From Rubritalea marina DSM 17716 (GTDB lineage Bacteria > Verrucomicrobiota > Verrucomicrobiia > Verrucomicrobiales > Akkermansiaceae): 64,000 bases of DNA. Position numbers and translations under genes: made by a program. Below are positions 42,889-51,990 of this stretch, in pieces (position 1 is the stretch's first letter; every line of letters begins with the position of its first letter). Under the pieces are notes generated by a model, which was not told the origin of the DNA, ran no database searches, and saw only the letters and a program-made list of their open reading frames with translations. Location: NCBI RefSeq assembly GCF_000378105.1, contig NZ_KB899248.1:186001-250000 (forward strand), written 5' to 3'.

Positions 42889-44271
42889 ATGAAGCGTACG
42901 ATTGTCCTCAATGTGGTGGGGCTCACTCGCTCTGTCATCGGTGAACACACTCCGAAGATCCAGGCGTTCTTGGAATCTGGGTCTTGCTCGCAATTCCAGC
43001 CAGCCTTTCCGGCACTCACATGTACTGCGCAGTCGAGCTACGTCACGGGGCGTCCGGCAGCGGAACACGGGATTGTAGCCAATGGGTGGTATGACCGAGA
43101 GGGGGCAGAAGTGAAGTTCTGGAAACAGAGCAACAAGGTTGTCCGCGGTGAAAAAATCTGGGATCAGCTTCGCCGCGAGAATCCTGACTTTACCTGCGCT
43201 AAATTGTTTTGGTGGTACAACATGTATGCTGATGTCGATTGGTCAATCACTCCGCGACCGATGTATCCGGCAGATGGTCGTAAGGTTTTCGATGTGTACA
43301 CCCAGCCGATGGAAATGCGTGAGCAGATCAAGGCTGATCTAGGTGAGTTTCCATTCCCAACGTTCTGGGGTCCTAACGCGAGCATTCCATGCTCGGAGTG
43401 GATCGCAGAGTCCGCCAAGTGGGTGGAGCAGCGTGAGCAACCAACGCTCAGCCTCGTCTACCTTCCGCACCTCGATTATGGGCTTCAAAAGTATGGGCCT
43501 GGCGCGCCAGAGATGGTGGCCGAGCTGCAGCATATCGATCGTGTGGTTGGGGATTTGATTGCATTTTTTGAGGAGCGAGACGTGGCGGTTGTGTTGCTCT
43601 CTGAGTACGGTATCAGCAAGGTCGATCAACCGGTGCACCTCAACCGCGAATTCCGCAAGCGAGGCTGGATCACCCTCAAGGACGAGCTTGGTAAAGAAAT
43701 GATCGACTGCGGGGCCTCCAAGGTATTCGCTGTGGCAGATCACCAAGTGGCGCATGTCTACGTCAATGATCCAAGCTTGCACGCCGAGGTGCGAGCATTG
43801 CTTGAGCAGGTCGACGGAGTCGAAGAGGTGCGCAGTCCAGACACCTTTGGAGCGAACACATCTCGACCTGGGCTCAATGCTGCAGAAGAACGTGCGGGTG
43901 ATTTCATCGCGGTGAGTGCCGAGAATGCTTGGTTCACGTATTACTATTGGGAGGACGATGCTCTTGCTCCAGACTTTGCACGCTGTGTCGATATTCATCG
44001 CAAGATTGGTTACGACCCGGTTGAGCTGTATTTTGATCCAGAGATCAAATTCCCAATGCTCAAGGTGCTGAGTTTTCTGGCGAAGAAGAAGTTGGGCTTC
44101 CGCGCTCTGATGGAGGTGATTCCGCTGGACGCTTCGCTGGTCAAGGGCTCTCATGGCCGAGACTCCGTTTGCCCTGAAGAACAACCGATTTTTGTGACTC
44201 GCGGAGAGCATCTACCAGTGCGCAGAGCCGAAGATGTCTATCAGAGGCTGCTGGAGATTGTGCGTGCTTGA
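42889..44271 (+). CDS. eboF: EboF-type alkaline phosphatase-superfamily protein
   Basis: 460 residues with no signal peptide. It is a nucleotide pyrophosphatase/phosphodiesterase-like fold: KRTIVLNVVGLTRSVIG at the start, nucleophile region QPAFPALTCTAQSSYVTG, AAEHGIVANGWYDR, the metal-ligand stretch VYLPHLDYGLQKYGP, SEYGISKVDQPVHLNR and the late SHGRDS. The family is known as the last member (EboF) of the eboABCDEF cluster of cyanobacteria, eustigmatophyte plastids and some other bacteria. It follows eboD by 18 bases and is probably translated from the same mRNA. Confidence 0.8.
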   Translation: MKRTIVLNVVGLTRSVIGEHTPKIQAFLESGSCSQFQPAFPALTCTAQSSYVTGRPAAEHGIVANGWYDREGAEVKFWKQSNKVVRGEKIWDQLRRENPDFTCAKLFWWYNMYADVDWSITPRPMYPADGRKVFDVYTQPMEMREQIKADLGEFPFPTFWGPNASIPCSEWIAESAKWVEQREQPTLSLVYLPHLDYGLQKYGPGAPEMVAELQHIDRVVGDLIAFFEERDVAVVLLSEYGISKVDQPVHLNREFRKRGWITLKDELGKEMIDCGASKVFAVADHQVAHVYVNDPSLHAEVRALLEQVDGVEEVRSPDTFGANTSRPGLNAAEERAGDFIAVSAENAWFTYYYWEDDALAPDFARCVDIHRKIGYDPVELYFDPEIKFPMLKVLSFLAKKKLGFRALMEVIPLDASLVKGSHGRDSVCPEEQPIFVTRGEHLPVRRAEDVYQRLLEIVRA

Positions 44272-44309
44272 TCATTGAAAACCGCGGCGCTCGAGTGGAC
44301 TTTCTACCA

Positions 44310-44345
44310 TTGACCCCAGACGACGATTTTGTTGTTAGTGTTACA
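44310..44345 (+). promoter_or_regulatory. putative promoter of zinc-ribbon membrane gene 1 (possible leaderless transcript)
   Basis: TTGACC (44310-44315), a 17-base spacer and TGTTAG (44333-44338), with the ATG at 44345. The block TCTACCATTGACC and TTTTGTTGTTAGTGTTAC is repeated before the paralog at 45726. A start site 7 bases past the -10 would fall on the ATG. Confidence 0.4.
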
Positions 44346-45631
44346 TGCTAGATAAGCTCAAAAGGTTTGGGTACGAACGAGCCTACGATATTCTCAAGAC
44401 TAAGGGGGCGGACTGCCCCCAATGTCACGTTCCTCTAAATTTACCGCCCAGGCTCCCTGAGGGTGCAGGTATTCTGTCTTGCGAGCCATGTGGATGGCGA
44501 GGTGAATTGATGAGTTTGATGAACGTGTTAGGATCTGAGCCTGAAGTGCATGTGCAGCCTTCGAGTTCTAAGATTGTGCGCAAGGAGGAGCAGGATGGAT
44601 CCGTGGTTTGGCTGATGCCTGCGAAGAAGATGCCGAATGCCTTGCTGCTGTTTGGTCTGGTGTGGTCGGGGTTTGTTGGGTTTATGCTGCTGATGATGCT
44701 GGGTGGTGAGAGTGTGGCGATACCGATGTTGTTGTTCATGATTCCATTTGTGGCAGTGGGGGTGGGGATGCTGTATTTCGGTATTCGCAAGATGCTGATG
44801 GAGTCGCTTTTGGTGGTTCATGCGAGCGAGGTCTGCCTGATTCAGAAAGTGTTTGGAAAGGTTAAGCAAAAGACCTTGAAACGAGGTAGCAAGATCTACG
44901 TAGAGCGCTATGTAGCCTACAGTCAGAATGAGCAACCTGTCTACGGACTGCACCTGCATACGCCGAATGGTGAGGAACTGAAGTTTGGTAGTCGCCTGAG
45001 CCGAGATGAGGTGGGCTGGATGCTGACTCAGCTGAGAGAGGAGCTAAGTGAGCCAGTGGATGCTCAGGCTCCTCAGGCCTCAGCTCCTGGGTACGCAGGG
45101 GCTGCGTTGCTGGAGGATCAAGCCCCCTTGGAGGAGATCGAGCACAAGGCACTCACCTTGAAAGCGCTGCCTAGCGGTGGCTTTCAACTGATGGTGAAGA
45201 ACAAGCTCGGGCTGATGTTTTTACTCATTGGATTAACTTTCACTATGATCATGAGCTTGTTTGTGTTCGCCGACTCGCTGGGTATTGAGAATGCAGACCC
45301 GGTACCTGCGTTTCTGGCGGTCATTTTCTATATGGTGGGCATTGGCTTGATGATCGTGGGCTGGGGGAGGCTTGGCCGAATCAAGTATGTCGAATTTACA
45401 GATTACGCCGTCAAAATCCACCATACCAAGTTTGGCAACGCGCGAGGCTATCAGGAATATTCAAAGTCAGATTTTGATCAATGCCAGATGAGCCACAGCG
45501 GGAGTGTCAACAACCAGCCAAGATATCAAGTGTCCCTTTTGGGGGAGCACCACAAAGTTAAGTTGTTGCATTTTGAAACGATTCAACATGCTAGCCAAGT
45601 CGAGGCATGGGTGCAGCAATGGTTAGGCTGA
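44345..45631 (+). CDS. membrane protein with N-terminal zinc ribbon, tandem copy 1
   Basis: 428 residues. An N-terminal zinc ribbon (ADCPQCHVPLNL then LSCEPCGWRGE, about 22-55) precedes two hydrophobic hairpins (about 98-150 and 288-345). Each hairpin is followed by a soluble beta-rich segment (ESLLVVHASEVCLIQKVFGK and GRIKYVEFTDYAVKIHHTKFG), so the protein looks like an internal repeat of a membrane-anchor plus cytosolic domain. I recognise no named family. The next gene is a tandem copy with the same upstream sequence. Confidence 0.65.
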   Translation: MLDKLKRFGYERAYDILKTKGADCPQCHVPLNLPPRLPEGAGILSCEPCGWRGELMSLMNVLGSEPEVHVQPSSSKIVRKEEQDGSVVWLMPAKKMPNALLLFGLVWSGFVGFMLLMMLGGESVAIPMLLFMIPFVAVGVGMLYFGIRKMLMESLLVVHASEVCLIQKVFGKVKQKTLKRGSKIYVERYVAYSQNEQPVYGLHLHTPNGEELKFGSRLSRDEVGWMLTQLREELSEPVDAQAPQASAPGYAGAALLEDQAPLEEIEHKALTLKALPSGGFQLMVKNKLGLMFLLIGLTFTMIMSLFVFADSLGIENADPVPAFLAVIFYMVGIGLMIVGWGRLGRIKYVEFTDYAVKIHHTKFGNARGYQEYSKSDFDQCQMSHSGSVNNQPRYQVSLLGEHHKVKLLHFETIQHASQVEAWVQQWLG

Positions 45632-45690
45632 TGTTGAGGAGTTTAGAAAAATCTCAATCTTACCATTATAATTCATGTGCTGTTCTACCA

Positions 45691-45726
45691 TTGACCCTTC
45701 GCAAGTCTTTTGTTGTTAGTGTTACA
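45691..45726 (+). promoter_or_regulatory. putative promoter of zinc-ribbon membrane gene 2, duplicate of 44310
   Basis: TTGACC (45691-45696), a 17-base spacer and TGTTAG (45714-45719), with the ATG at 45726. Spacing is identical to that before copy 1, and the flanking TTTTGTTGTTAGTGTTACATGCTAGATA is shared. Confidence 0.4.
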
Positions 45727-47018
45727 TGCTAGATAGTCTCCAACAATTTGGTTATGATAGAGCATATGAATTGCTCAGAGCGAAGAGGGCGTATTGCCCT
45801 GAGTGCGGGGTGCTTTTGAACCTGCCTACGAAATTTCCTGGTGAAGCTGAGATGATTGTCTGTCACCACTGTAGCTGGCGTGGTGAGGCCTTGAGCTTGC
45901 TGGATTTTTTGGGTAATGAGAAAGAGCTCCGTGATCAGCCTGAGGGGTCGAAAATTCAGCGTAGAGATGAGGCAGACGGTTCCGTAGCTTGGTTGATGCC
46001 TGCGAGTAATCGAGCCAATGCCTTGTTGGTATTGGGCATCGGGTGGAGTAGCTTTGTAGGCTATTTGGTTTATGCCATGCACCACACGGGTGAACTACCA
46101 GACTCCGCATTGCCGTTTGCCATTCCGATTGCTGGGATTGGTCTGGTATTGGCATGTTTCGGCGTGCGCAAGATGTTGATGGAGTCGCTGATTGTGCTCA
46201 GCAATCAAGAGATTTGCTTGATTCAGCGGGTTTTTGGGAGAGTCAAACGCAAGCAGCTAGATCGTGAGGCTGAGTTGAAGGTTGAGCGTTATCTTGCCTA
46301 TGCCTCGAATAATCGGCCGGTTTTCGGGGTCAGAGTGTATGATTCCAATGGCAGTGATTTAAAGTTCGGGGTGCGCTTGAGGAAGGATGAAGTGAGCTGG
46401 ATGGTCTCGCAGCTCAAGAGTGCGCTGGCGCGGCAAAGCACGCAGGTGGCATCAAAGAAGCCCGTAGTAGACAAGCGCAGTACGACAGTACCTCAGGAGA
46501 AGCTGTCATTCCCTAAGGGGATTGACACGCGTGATCTCACGCTTCGAAACCTAGGAGATGGAGGCTTTAGTATTAGCTCCAAAGAAAAGCTCGCTGGGAT
46601 GTTCCTCTGGGTGGCGCTGATCCTGGCGGTGATGGTGAGCCTTGTGTACTTTGCGAGTGACTTAGGTATGGAGGACGCGGATTCCATGTCGCCCATTGTC
46701 GCCTCGATTTTTTATTCCGCGTCATTCCTGTGCTTGATCGTTGGATTCATTCGGCTAGGGCGAAGGTATTATTTTGAGTTTTCCGGTGCTACGGTAAAGT
46801 CTAGCAGAAGCAAATTTGGCCGCAGCTATGGCGTCAGAGAATTTAGTAAATCTGATTTCCACAATTGCAGCATCACGCATTGCGGCCGGGTGAACAAAGA
46901 ATCGCGCTACAGAGTGATGCTCGAGGGTGCAAACAGATCACTCATGCTGGCGCACTTTGAAACCTTCGAGCACGCCACAGAAATTGAGAGTCGCGTGCTC
47001 GAGTGGATGACGCGATGA
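45726..47018 (+). CDS. membrane protein with N-terminal zinc ribbon, tandem copy 2
   Basis: 430 residues, colinear with the preceding gene. The zinc ribbon is AYCPECGVLLNL/IVCHHCSWRGE, and the core IRKMLMESLIVLSNQEICLIQ corresponds to IRKMLMESLLVVHASEVCLIQ. The second hairpin and the C-terminal FSKSDFHNCSITHCGRVN block also match. The spacer between the halves (about 235-265) differs. A tandem duplication that carried the promoter is the simplest origin. Function unknown. Confidence 0.65.
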   Translation: MLDSLQQFGYDRAYELLRAKRAYCPECGVLLNLPTKFPGEAEMIVCHHCSWRGEALSLLDFLGNEKELRDQPEGSKIQRRDEADGSVAWLMPASNRANALLVLGIGWSSFVGYLVYAMHHTGELPDSALPFAIPIAGIGLVLACFGVRKMLMESLIVLSNQEICLIQRVFGRVKRKQLDREAELKVERYLAYASNNRPVFGVRVYDSNGSDLKFGVRLRKDEVSWMVSQLKSALARQSTQVASKKPVVDKRSTTVPQEKLSFPKGIDTRDLTLRNLGDGGFSISSKEKLAGMFLWVALILAVMVSLVYFASDLGMEDADSMSPIVASIFYSASFLCLIVGFIRLGRRYYFEFSGATVKSSRSKFGRSYGVREFSKSDFHNCSITHCGRVNKESRYRVMLEGANRSLMLAHFETFEHATEIESRVLEWMTR

Positions 47019-47040
47019 GGCTGTGAAGATTCAGCTAGGA

Positions 47041-47643
47041 TTAGGCCAAGGGAGGTGACGTGGTGGGTTCCGTGTCGAGGGGGGGCTGGGCAGGCTCAGC
47101 GGCATTGCGAGCAGCGAGCTGGTTCACCTTGTAGTTGAAATAGAAATACTGGAACAAGAAGGTCCAAAAACCATGAAACCACCGAGTGTTACCTTTAAAC
47201 TTATGTGCTCCTATCAATTTGTTCATTCTATTTCGTGCTTTGAATGCCCAAATGACGAATAAAAGACTAAAGAGATTATTTAAAGTATTATACAATTGAT
47301 CGATTTCAGAACTAACATCCATCAGTGAGTAGGGGATAAGAGCTACTGTTGATAGATAAGAGAAGGCGAGTATCGTCTTTGTGAATGTTTCAGAGAGGCG
47401 CTCTTGAGCCTCCAGGTGCGTGTTCAGAACCTCTGTTTGTTTGACCATGTAATGGGCTCCATAGATACCAAGGGTGATGGTGCTAAGAAATAAGAGTCTC
47501 CATGTACTTTGGCTCTTTAAGTCGGTGATTACATCATGAGATTCTGAGACTTCACTTGCTAGAGTCACGTCGGTCATTGGAGCTGCATAGAGGTCGTTGT
47601 CGTGCATATCATTTAGTTGATTGGTATTATTAGGTGATGGCAT
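47041..47643 (-). CDS. small membrane protein (DUF4234-like)
   Basis: 200 residues from the ATG at 47643; the frame continues to a TTG at 47658. An N-terminal NDLYAAPMTDV motif is followed by LLFLSTITLGIYGAHYMVKQ, which resembles the DUF4234 pattern (TxGIYxxYW). Further hydrophobic segments lie at about 85-110 and 120-150. The tail is Pro-rich. The start overlaps the end of the upstream gene by 14 bases, so the two are translationally coupled. Confidence 0.6.
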   Translation of the reverse strand: MPSPNNTNQLNDMHDNDLYAAPMTDVTLASEVSESHDVITDLKSQSTWRLLFLSTITLGIYGAHYMVKQTEVLNTHLEAQERLSETFTKTILAFSYLSTVALIPYSLMDVSSEIDQLYNTLNNLFSLLFVIWAFKARNRMNKLIGAHKFKGNTRWFHGFWTFLFQYFYFNYKVNQLAARNAAEPAQPPLDTEPTTSPPLA

Positions 47644-48163
47644 AGCATATGGCCGCAATCAGGCTGAGTAGAACGACAATGAGGACTACCCGGGTGAGCT
47701 TTGAGGTTTTGTACTTTACCTGAGGTGTGGTCTCAATGACTTCAGCATATTCAGGAGAAAAGACCATGGAACCCTTTTTTCCGCAGATCAGATACAGGAT
47801 GTAGCCGTTGATTAATGTGCCAATGGGGAACCACAATAAGCCTAATCCAGCAACAATTGCAGCTGGAATTCTAACCCAGCGCTTCAACTTTCTGAGATTG
47901 ATACCGATGAAACATTGCACAGTGGCGATCACAAAACAAATAAGCCCATAGATCAGCATTCCAGGCCTTAAATCATAGTCGATGCTTACAAGTTGTCCAA
48001 TGGCGGTCATGCCCATGACACATGCTCCTAAAAGGTAAAGTAAACCCACTGACTTTATCGATGCTTCGTGCTTGATGTGTTCCTGACGAATGACTTCGTG
48101 AGTTTCCTGTTGCGTCGCACTGCTAAGGGCAGCTTCCGGCGTTTGATAGGGGTTTTTTGTCAT
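47630..48163 (-). CDS. small four-helix membrane protein with NPYQTPEAA N-terminus
   Basis: 177 residues from the ATG at 48163 (MTKNPYQTPEAALSS). Helices lie at about 37-57, 68-88, 100-125 and 158-176. The NPYxxP N-terminal motif is common, in my memory, among uncharacterised small membrane proteins of Planctomycetes, Verrucomicrobia and Proteobacteria. It overlaps the downstream gene. Function unknown. Confidence 0.65.
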   Translation of the reverse strand: MTKNPYQTPEAALSSATQQETHEVIRQEHIKHEASIKSVGLLYLLGACVMGMTAIGQLVSIDYDLRPGMLIYGLICFVIATVQCFIGINLRKLKRWVRIPAAIVAGLGLLWFPIGTLINGYILYLICGKKGSMVFSPEYAEVIETTPQVKYKTSKLTRVVLIVVLLSLIAAICYAIT

Positions 48164-48390
48164 CAATGAAACAGAGGAGTAAAGGTGAATAGGTATTAGT
48201 AATCCCATGGAAAGGTATCACAATGGGTGTGCTAACAGGATTTCAATTAGTTATCATTTAGTTATTTTTATGGATAGTATAAAAAATGATTCTTTTTTAG
48301 GTGACTGGGTATGGGGATTGATTGAGCCAGTCTTGTGGAAACGAAACGGCAGTGCCTCAGCGGCGGGGAGCTTGCTCGAAGTTTTCTCTG

Positions 48391-48762
48391 TTAGAGTGGA
48401 GCTGAGCATATTGCCCATCCCAGTGTGAGCGTGAGGATGAGGGAGAGAGACAGGCCGGAATAGAGGAGTGCTTTCCAAGCTTTTGCTTGGGTCTGAAACA
48501 TGACGACTGAGTAGACGTTTAAGTAGGCTCCCAGTGTGTACATCATGTTCGCACCCAGACCGTAGATGATGCACGCGATGAAGAGCGGCAAGAACGGGGC
48601 TGAACTTAGGACCAAATAAAGAAAAAAACCACCACCAACGAGCCCCAGTAAGGTATTGTAGAGCATGCGCTTGCGTTCCCAGAATCGAATGATCTCCATT
48701 AGCTCATCTTTGATCTCGATGGGGGCACCCATTGCTTCGGGCGCTTTGTAGATATTTTCCAT
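48391..48762 (-). CDS. small membrane protein with NIYKAPEA N-terminus
   Basis: 123 residues from the ATG at 48762 (MENIYKAPEAMGAP). An amphipathic DELMEIIRFWERKRM segment precedes three hydrophobic helices (about 36-54, 57-77 and 95-118). It shares the NxYxxPEA start with the next gene downstream, although they are separated by 227 bases in which I see no gene. Function unknown. Confidence 0.6.
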   Translation of the reverse strand: MENIYKAPEAMGAPIEIKDELMEIIRFWERKRMLYNTLLGLVGGGFFLYLVLSSAPFLPLFIACIIYGLGANMMYTLGAYLNVYSVVMFQTQAKAWKALLYSGLSLSLILTLTLGWAICSAPL

Positions 48763-48866
48763 TAAGAAGATAGTATAACAAAGAACGGGGCGGTCATATG
48801 ACATCATTCAAAATAATGATGGTCCACACGCGTTCTGATCTGCTGCAGATGGGCTCTTCCTTGTGT

Positions 48867-50834
48867 TTATTGTTCGTCCAAGATGCCTTTCGCTCGCTCT
48901 AATGCCTTGAAGAGTACTTCGGTGACGATGGGCTTGGTGAGGTAGTCGTCCATCCCGATCCTGTAGGCGCGCGCGCGCTCATCAGTGAGGGCGTTGGCGG
49001 TGAGGCCCATGATGAGTGGTTGTTTCGGGAGCTTGGCTTTACGAATGGCTTCAGTGGCTTGGTAGCCGTCCATGTGTGGCATTTGAATATCCATCAGGAT
49101 CACATCGGGGTGGTGCTCTTGGACGTACTCGAAGGCGAGGGCTCCGTCCTCACAGAATTCGGCCTCGATCCCCATTCTTTTGAGCATCAATTGGACTAAC
49201 CTTTGGTTGATTGGGTTGTCCTCAGCCACGAGGACGCTGTAGGGGTAGGAATCGAAGATGAGCTTCTGCTCGGGCGCTACTTTAGCTGGCTTCCCCTCGA
49301 ATCCGAGATTGCTTAAGTGGGAGATCAGGTCGCTGTAGCGCAGTGGCTTCACGGTGCAAATGGTGCGTGGCAGGTTGATATTGTTGACCGGAACCGAGGA
49401 AATGAGAAGGGCCTTCATCTTTTGGTTGTGCTGCTCTGATTGGGTCATGAGCTTGTCGATCAATTCTTCACCGTGGATACCTGGCATTTCTTGGTCACTG
49501 ATGAGAAGGTCGGGGAGACCGTCTTGCTCCACGCGGTCGATGAGATCTTGGAATTCTAGGAAGGTTTCAGGATGAGCATGCAATTGGTTGACGTAGCGTT
49601 TGAGAATTTTGAGGTTGGTTTCGTTGTCATCAATGATGAAGACCTTCTTGCCCTCGATCCACTCGAGCTTTTCGTTTGTTTTCTTGATCACATGCTCTGG
49701 CTCTACGGGCGGCAGGCTAAAGGTGAAACTAAACACCGACCCGACCCCTTGAGTGCTCTCAGCCCAGATCTCACCACCAAATTCTTCGACGATCCGTCGT
49801 GAGATCGCTAAGCCCAAGCCTGTACCCCCTTGGGTCCTTAGCTCAGCGGCTTTTGCCTGATAAAAGACCTGAAACAAGCTACCTAGCTCTGACTCGGGGA
49901 TACCTGGGCCGGTGTCTCGGACGCGCACTAGCCACTCGCCTTTACGCTCGGCGAGCTTGTTACGACTTACTTCGACCACGATTTCACCAGTTTCGGTGAA
50001 CTTCGAGGCATTTCCTAGCAAGTTGGTGATGACTTGGCGGAATCGAGTTTCATCTCCGAGGAAGTAATGATCACCCGGTTCCTGGAGATCGAAGAGCAGA
50101 TTCACTTTCTTTTGTGAGACGATGTAGCGCAGCACATCGATGCAATCCTCGACGGCCTTGTTGATCGAAAAGGGTTGCTGTTCAAACACCATCTCACCAG
50201 CCTCGATCTTGCTATAGTCTAGAATACCATCAATGAGAGACAGGAGAGTCTCACCGCAGGTTTGGATGGTCTCCACGTACTCGCGTTGATCGTGGGTGAG
50301 CTTGGTGCCTTGCATCAGCTCAGCCATGCCGATCACGCCATTGAGTGGGGTGCGAATCTCGTGACTCATGGCGGCTAAAAAGCTAGATTTGGCAGCACTT
50401 GCAGCGTCTGCTTGGATTCTGAGCTCATCGGCAAGGGCGCGGCCTTCTTCGGTCTCATTGACCAGTGCCTGCCACGTTTCAGCGAGGTCTTCGAACTGGC
50501 CTATCAGGCCTGTGACTCCTCCGCCTGCAGATTCTCTACAGACGATTTTATCTGGGTAGGCGGCTACCAATTTGTCCATTTGCTCGCGCATCAATACGAG
50601 AGCCTTTTGCATGTCGCGGTTGACTAATTTGATCTGAGCGAGTGCTTCGTTGGCTTCTTCGGTGCTCTGGAAGAGTGCGCGATTGAGGCGTTCGTGCTGC
50701 AGCTCAAACTCGTCATAGCTACTGCTGACTTCTTTGATGAATTGTTCCCATTCGTCTTCGTTAGGCAGCTTTTTTGCCAAGCCCATGCGCTTGAGCTGCA
50801 GTCGAAGTAGGGGGTTAGGGCGATCCATGGACAT
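48867..50834 (-). CDS. hybrid sensor histidine kinase with two receiver domains
   Basis: A 655-residue cytosolic kinase with no membrane segment. The N-terminal coiled coil (about 40-150) leads to the dimerisation domain with H158 in AAMSHEIRTPLNGVIGM. The ATPase domain follows (NLLGNASKFTETGEI, RDTGPGIPESELG, GGTGLGLAISRRIVEEFGG). Receiver 1 (about 390-505) has FIIDDNETN and LISDQEMPG. Receiver 2 (about 528-650) has VLVAEDNPINQ and D582 in ILMDIQMPHMDG. No sensory domain is present. The gene lies 16 bases after a FIST-domain gene, which probably supplies the input. Confidence 0.9.
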   Translation of the reverse strand: MSMDRPNPLLRLQLKRMGLAKKLPNEDEWEQFIKEVSSSYDEFELQHERLNRALFQSTEEANEALAQIKLVNRDMQKALVLMREQMDKLVAAYPDKIVCRESAGGGVTGLIGQFEDLAETWQALVNETEEGRALADELRIQADAASAAKSSFLAAMSHEIRTPLNGVIGMAELMQGTKLTHDQREYVETIQTCGETLLSLIDGILDYSKIEAGEMVFEQQPFSINKAVEDCIDVLRYIVSQKKVNLLFDLQEPGDHYFLGDETRFRQVITNLLGNASKFTETGEIVVEVSRNKLAERKGEWLVRVRDTGPGIPESELGSLFQVFYQAKAAELRTQGGTGLGLAISRRIVEEFGGEIWAESTQGVGSVFSFTFSLPPVEPEHVIKKTNEKLEWIEGKKVFIIDDNETNLKILKRYVNQLHAHPETFLEFQDLIDRVEQDGLPDLLISDQEMPGIHGEELIDKLMTQSEQHNQKMKALLISSVPVNNINLPRTICTVKPLRYSDLISHLSNLGFEGKPAKVAPEQKLIFDSYPYSVLVAEDNPINQRLVQLMLKRMGIEAEFCEDGALAFEYVQEHHPDVILMDIQMPHMDGYQATEAIRKAKLPKQPLIMGLTANALTDERARAYRIGMDDYLTKPIVTEVLFKALERAKGILDEQ

Positions 50835-50850
50835 CGGGCCGAGCGTTATG

Positions 50851-51990
50851 TTAGGATTCTTTGAAGAACACCACAGTCATGGTTTGGTTGTGTAGGTCAT
50901 AGCCGACACCATTGCCGCTGGGGCCAATTTCCCCGTAGGAGTGGAAGCCACATAGAAATGCGTCTTCTGGCAGCACCTCACGCACGGCCTCGACTTCGAG
51001 GTCGGTGTAGCCACCCATGGCTAATTTACGGCCCACGCAGCTCACACAGAGTGCCGCTTGGGCCTGCCCCACGCCCTTGGCTGCCTTGGTGGCTGCTTCG
51101 CGTGCGCCATCTACCAGATAGTTATAGCTGGCATTCATGAGGCGCACGCTGCTGCCTTCGAGGATGTCGCCGGCAAAAGTGAGAGTGCCCTTGTCTTCAT
51201 CCACCGCGAGTAGGGTGCGGATCACCGAGTCTTCCACGGCATCGTGGTGGACTTCTAACGGGTAGAGTAGTCCGGAGAATGGGAGGTTTTCTGCCTCCTC
51301 ACCGAGGTAGGAAGAGTAGATTTTAAGCGCAGATTCTCCATCGAGCTCTTCGACCACATTGTGCTGAGACTTGGTGACTTTTCTGAAGGGACCGAATGGT
51401 TTCCAGCCAGAAACTGAAGCTGAGCTGGAATGGAACTGGCTGCCGTAAAAGCCGACCGCGACAATCGCATTGCTCATTGCCTTGCCCTCTGCAACGACCA
51501 CGGTTTTGTTGAAGTCTGCGCCGTCGCCAGCCAGACCACCGGAGAAGTCGCACACGTCCTGGAGCGGCACGGCGAGGCCATCGACGAGCATGCTGCCGTT
51601 CACTGCCAGACCATCTGAGAAAATCATGACATAGCTGAGGTCCTCACCTTGAGCGTTCATTTGCTCGCCTATCTTTTGTCCACAGTCATGGGAGTTCTCG
51701 CTATCATCAACATTGAAGACATTGATCTGTACCTGAGTCTTATCCAAAGCAAGGTGGGTGAGCACGGCACAATCACCGAGCGCTTGATCGTCCGCCATCT
51801 CTCCGGCACTCGAGCAGCCAACGATGGAAGTGCCGCTCGGGTAGGCAGCGGAAACTCGCTGCATGAAGTCTTCATCTTCAATCCATTCACGTGGAGCAAA
51901 GAGGAGTAGAAGGTTGGCACTCTCTCCCATAGTGACAGTGGGAGCTATCGGTTCATGCTGTCCTGTGACAACAAGTTGATGGATGTTCAT
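50851..51990 (-). CDS. FIST domain sensory protein
   Basis: 379 residues: FIST N domain (about 10-210: GTSIVGCSSAGEM, MIFSDGLAVNGSMLVDG, FSGGLAGDGADF, NAIVAVGFYG) and FIST C domain (about 215-365: ALKIYSSYLGEEA, LCVSCVGRKLAMG, FLCGFHSYGEIGPSG). FIST domains are predicted to bind small ligands, possibly amino acids, and feed signalling proteins. No signal peptide or membrane helix is seen. It is first in a two-gene unit with the soluble hybrid kinase, so ligand sensing in the cytosol is the natural reading. Confidence 0.9.
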   Translation of the reverse strand: MNIHQLVVTGQHEPIAPTVTMGESANLLLLFAPREWIEDEDFMQRVSAAYPSGTSIVGCSSAGEMADDQALGDCAVLTHLALDKTQVQINVFNVDDSENSHDCGQKIGEQMNAQGEDLSYVMIFSDGLAVNGSMLVDGLAVPLQDVCDFSGGLAGDGADFNKTVVVAEGKAMSNAIVAVGFYGSQFHSSSASVSGWKPFGPFRKVTKSQHNVVEELDGESALKIYSSYLGEEAENLPFSGLLYPLEVHHDAVEDSVIRTLLAVDEDKGTLTFAGDILEGSSVRLMNASYNYLVDGAREAATKAAKGVGQAQAALCVSCVGRKLAMGGYTDLEVEAVREVLPEDAFLCGFHSYGEIGPSGNGVGYDLHNQTMTVVFFKES

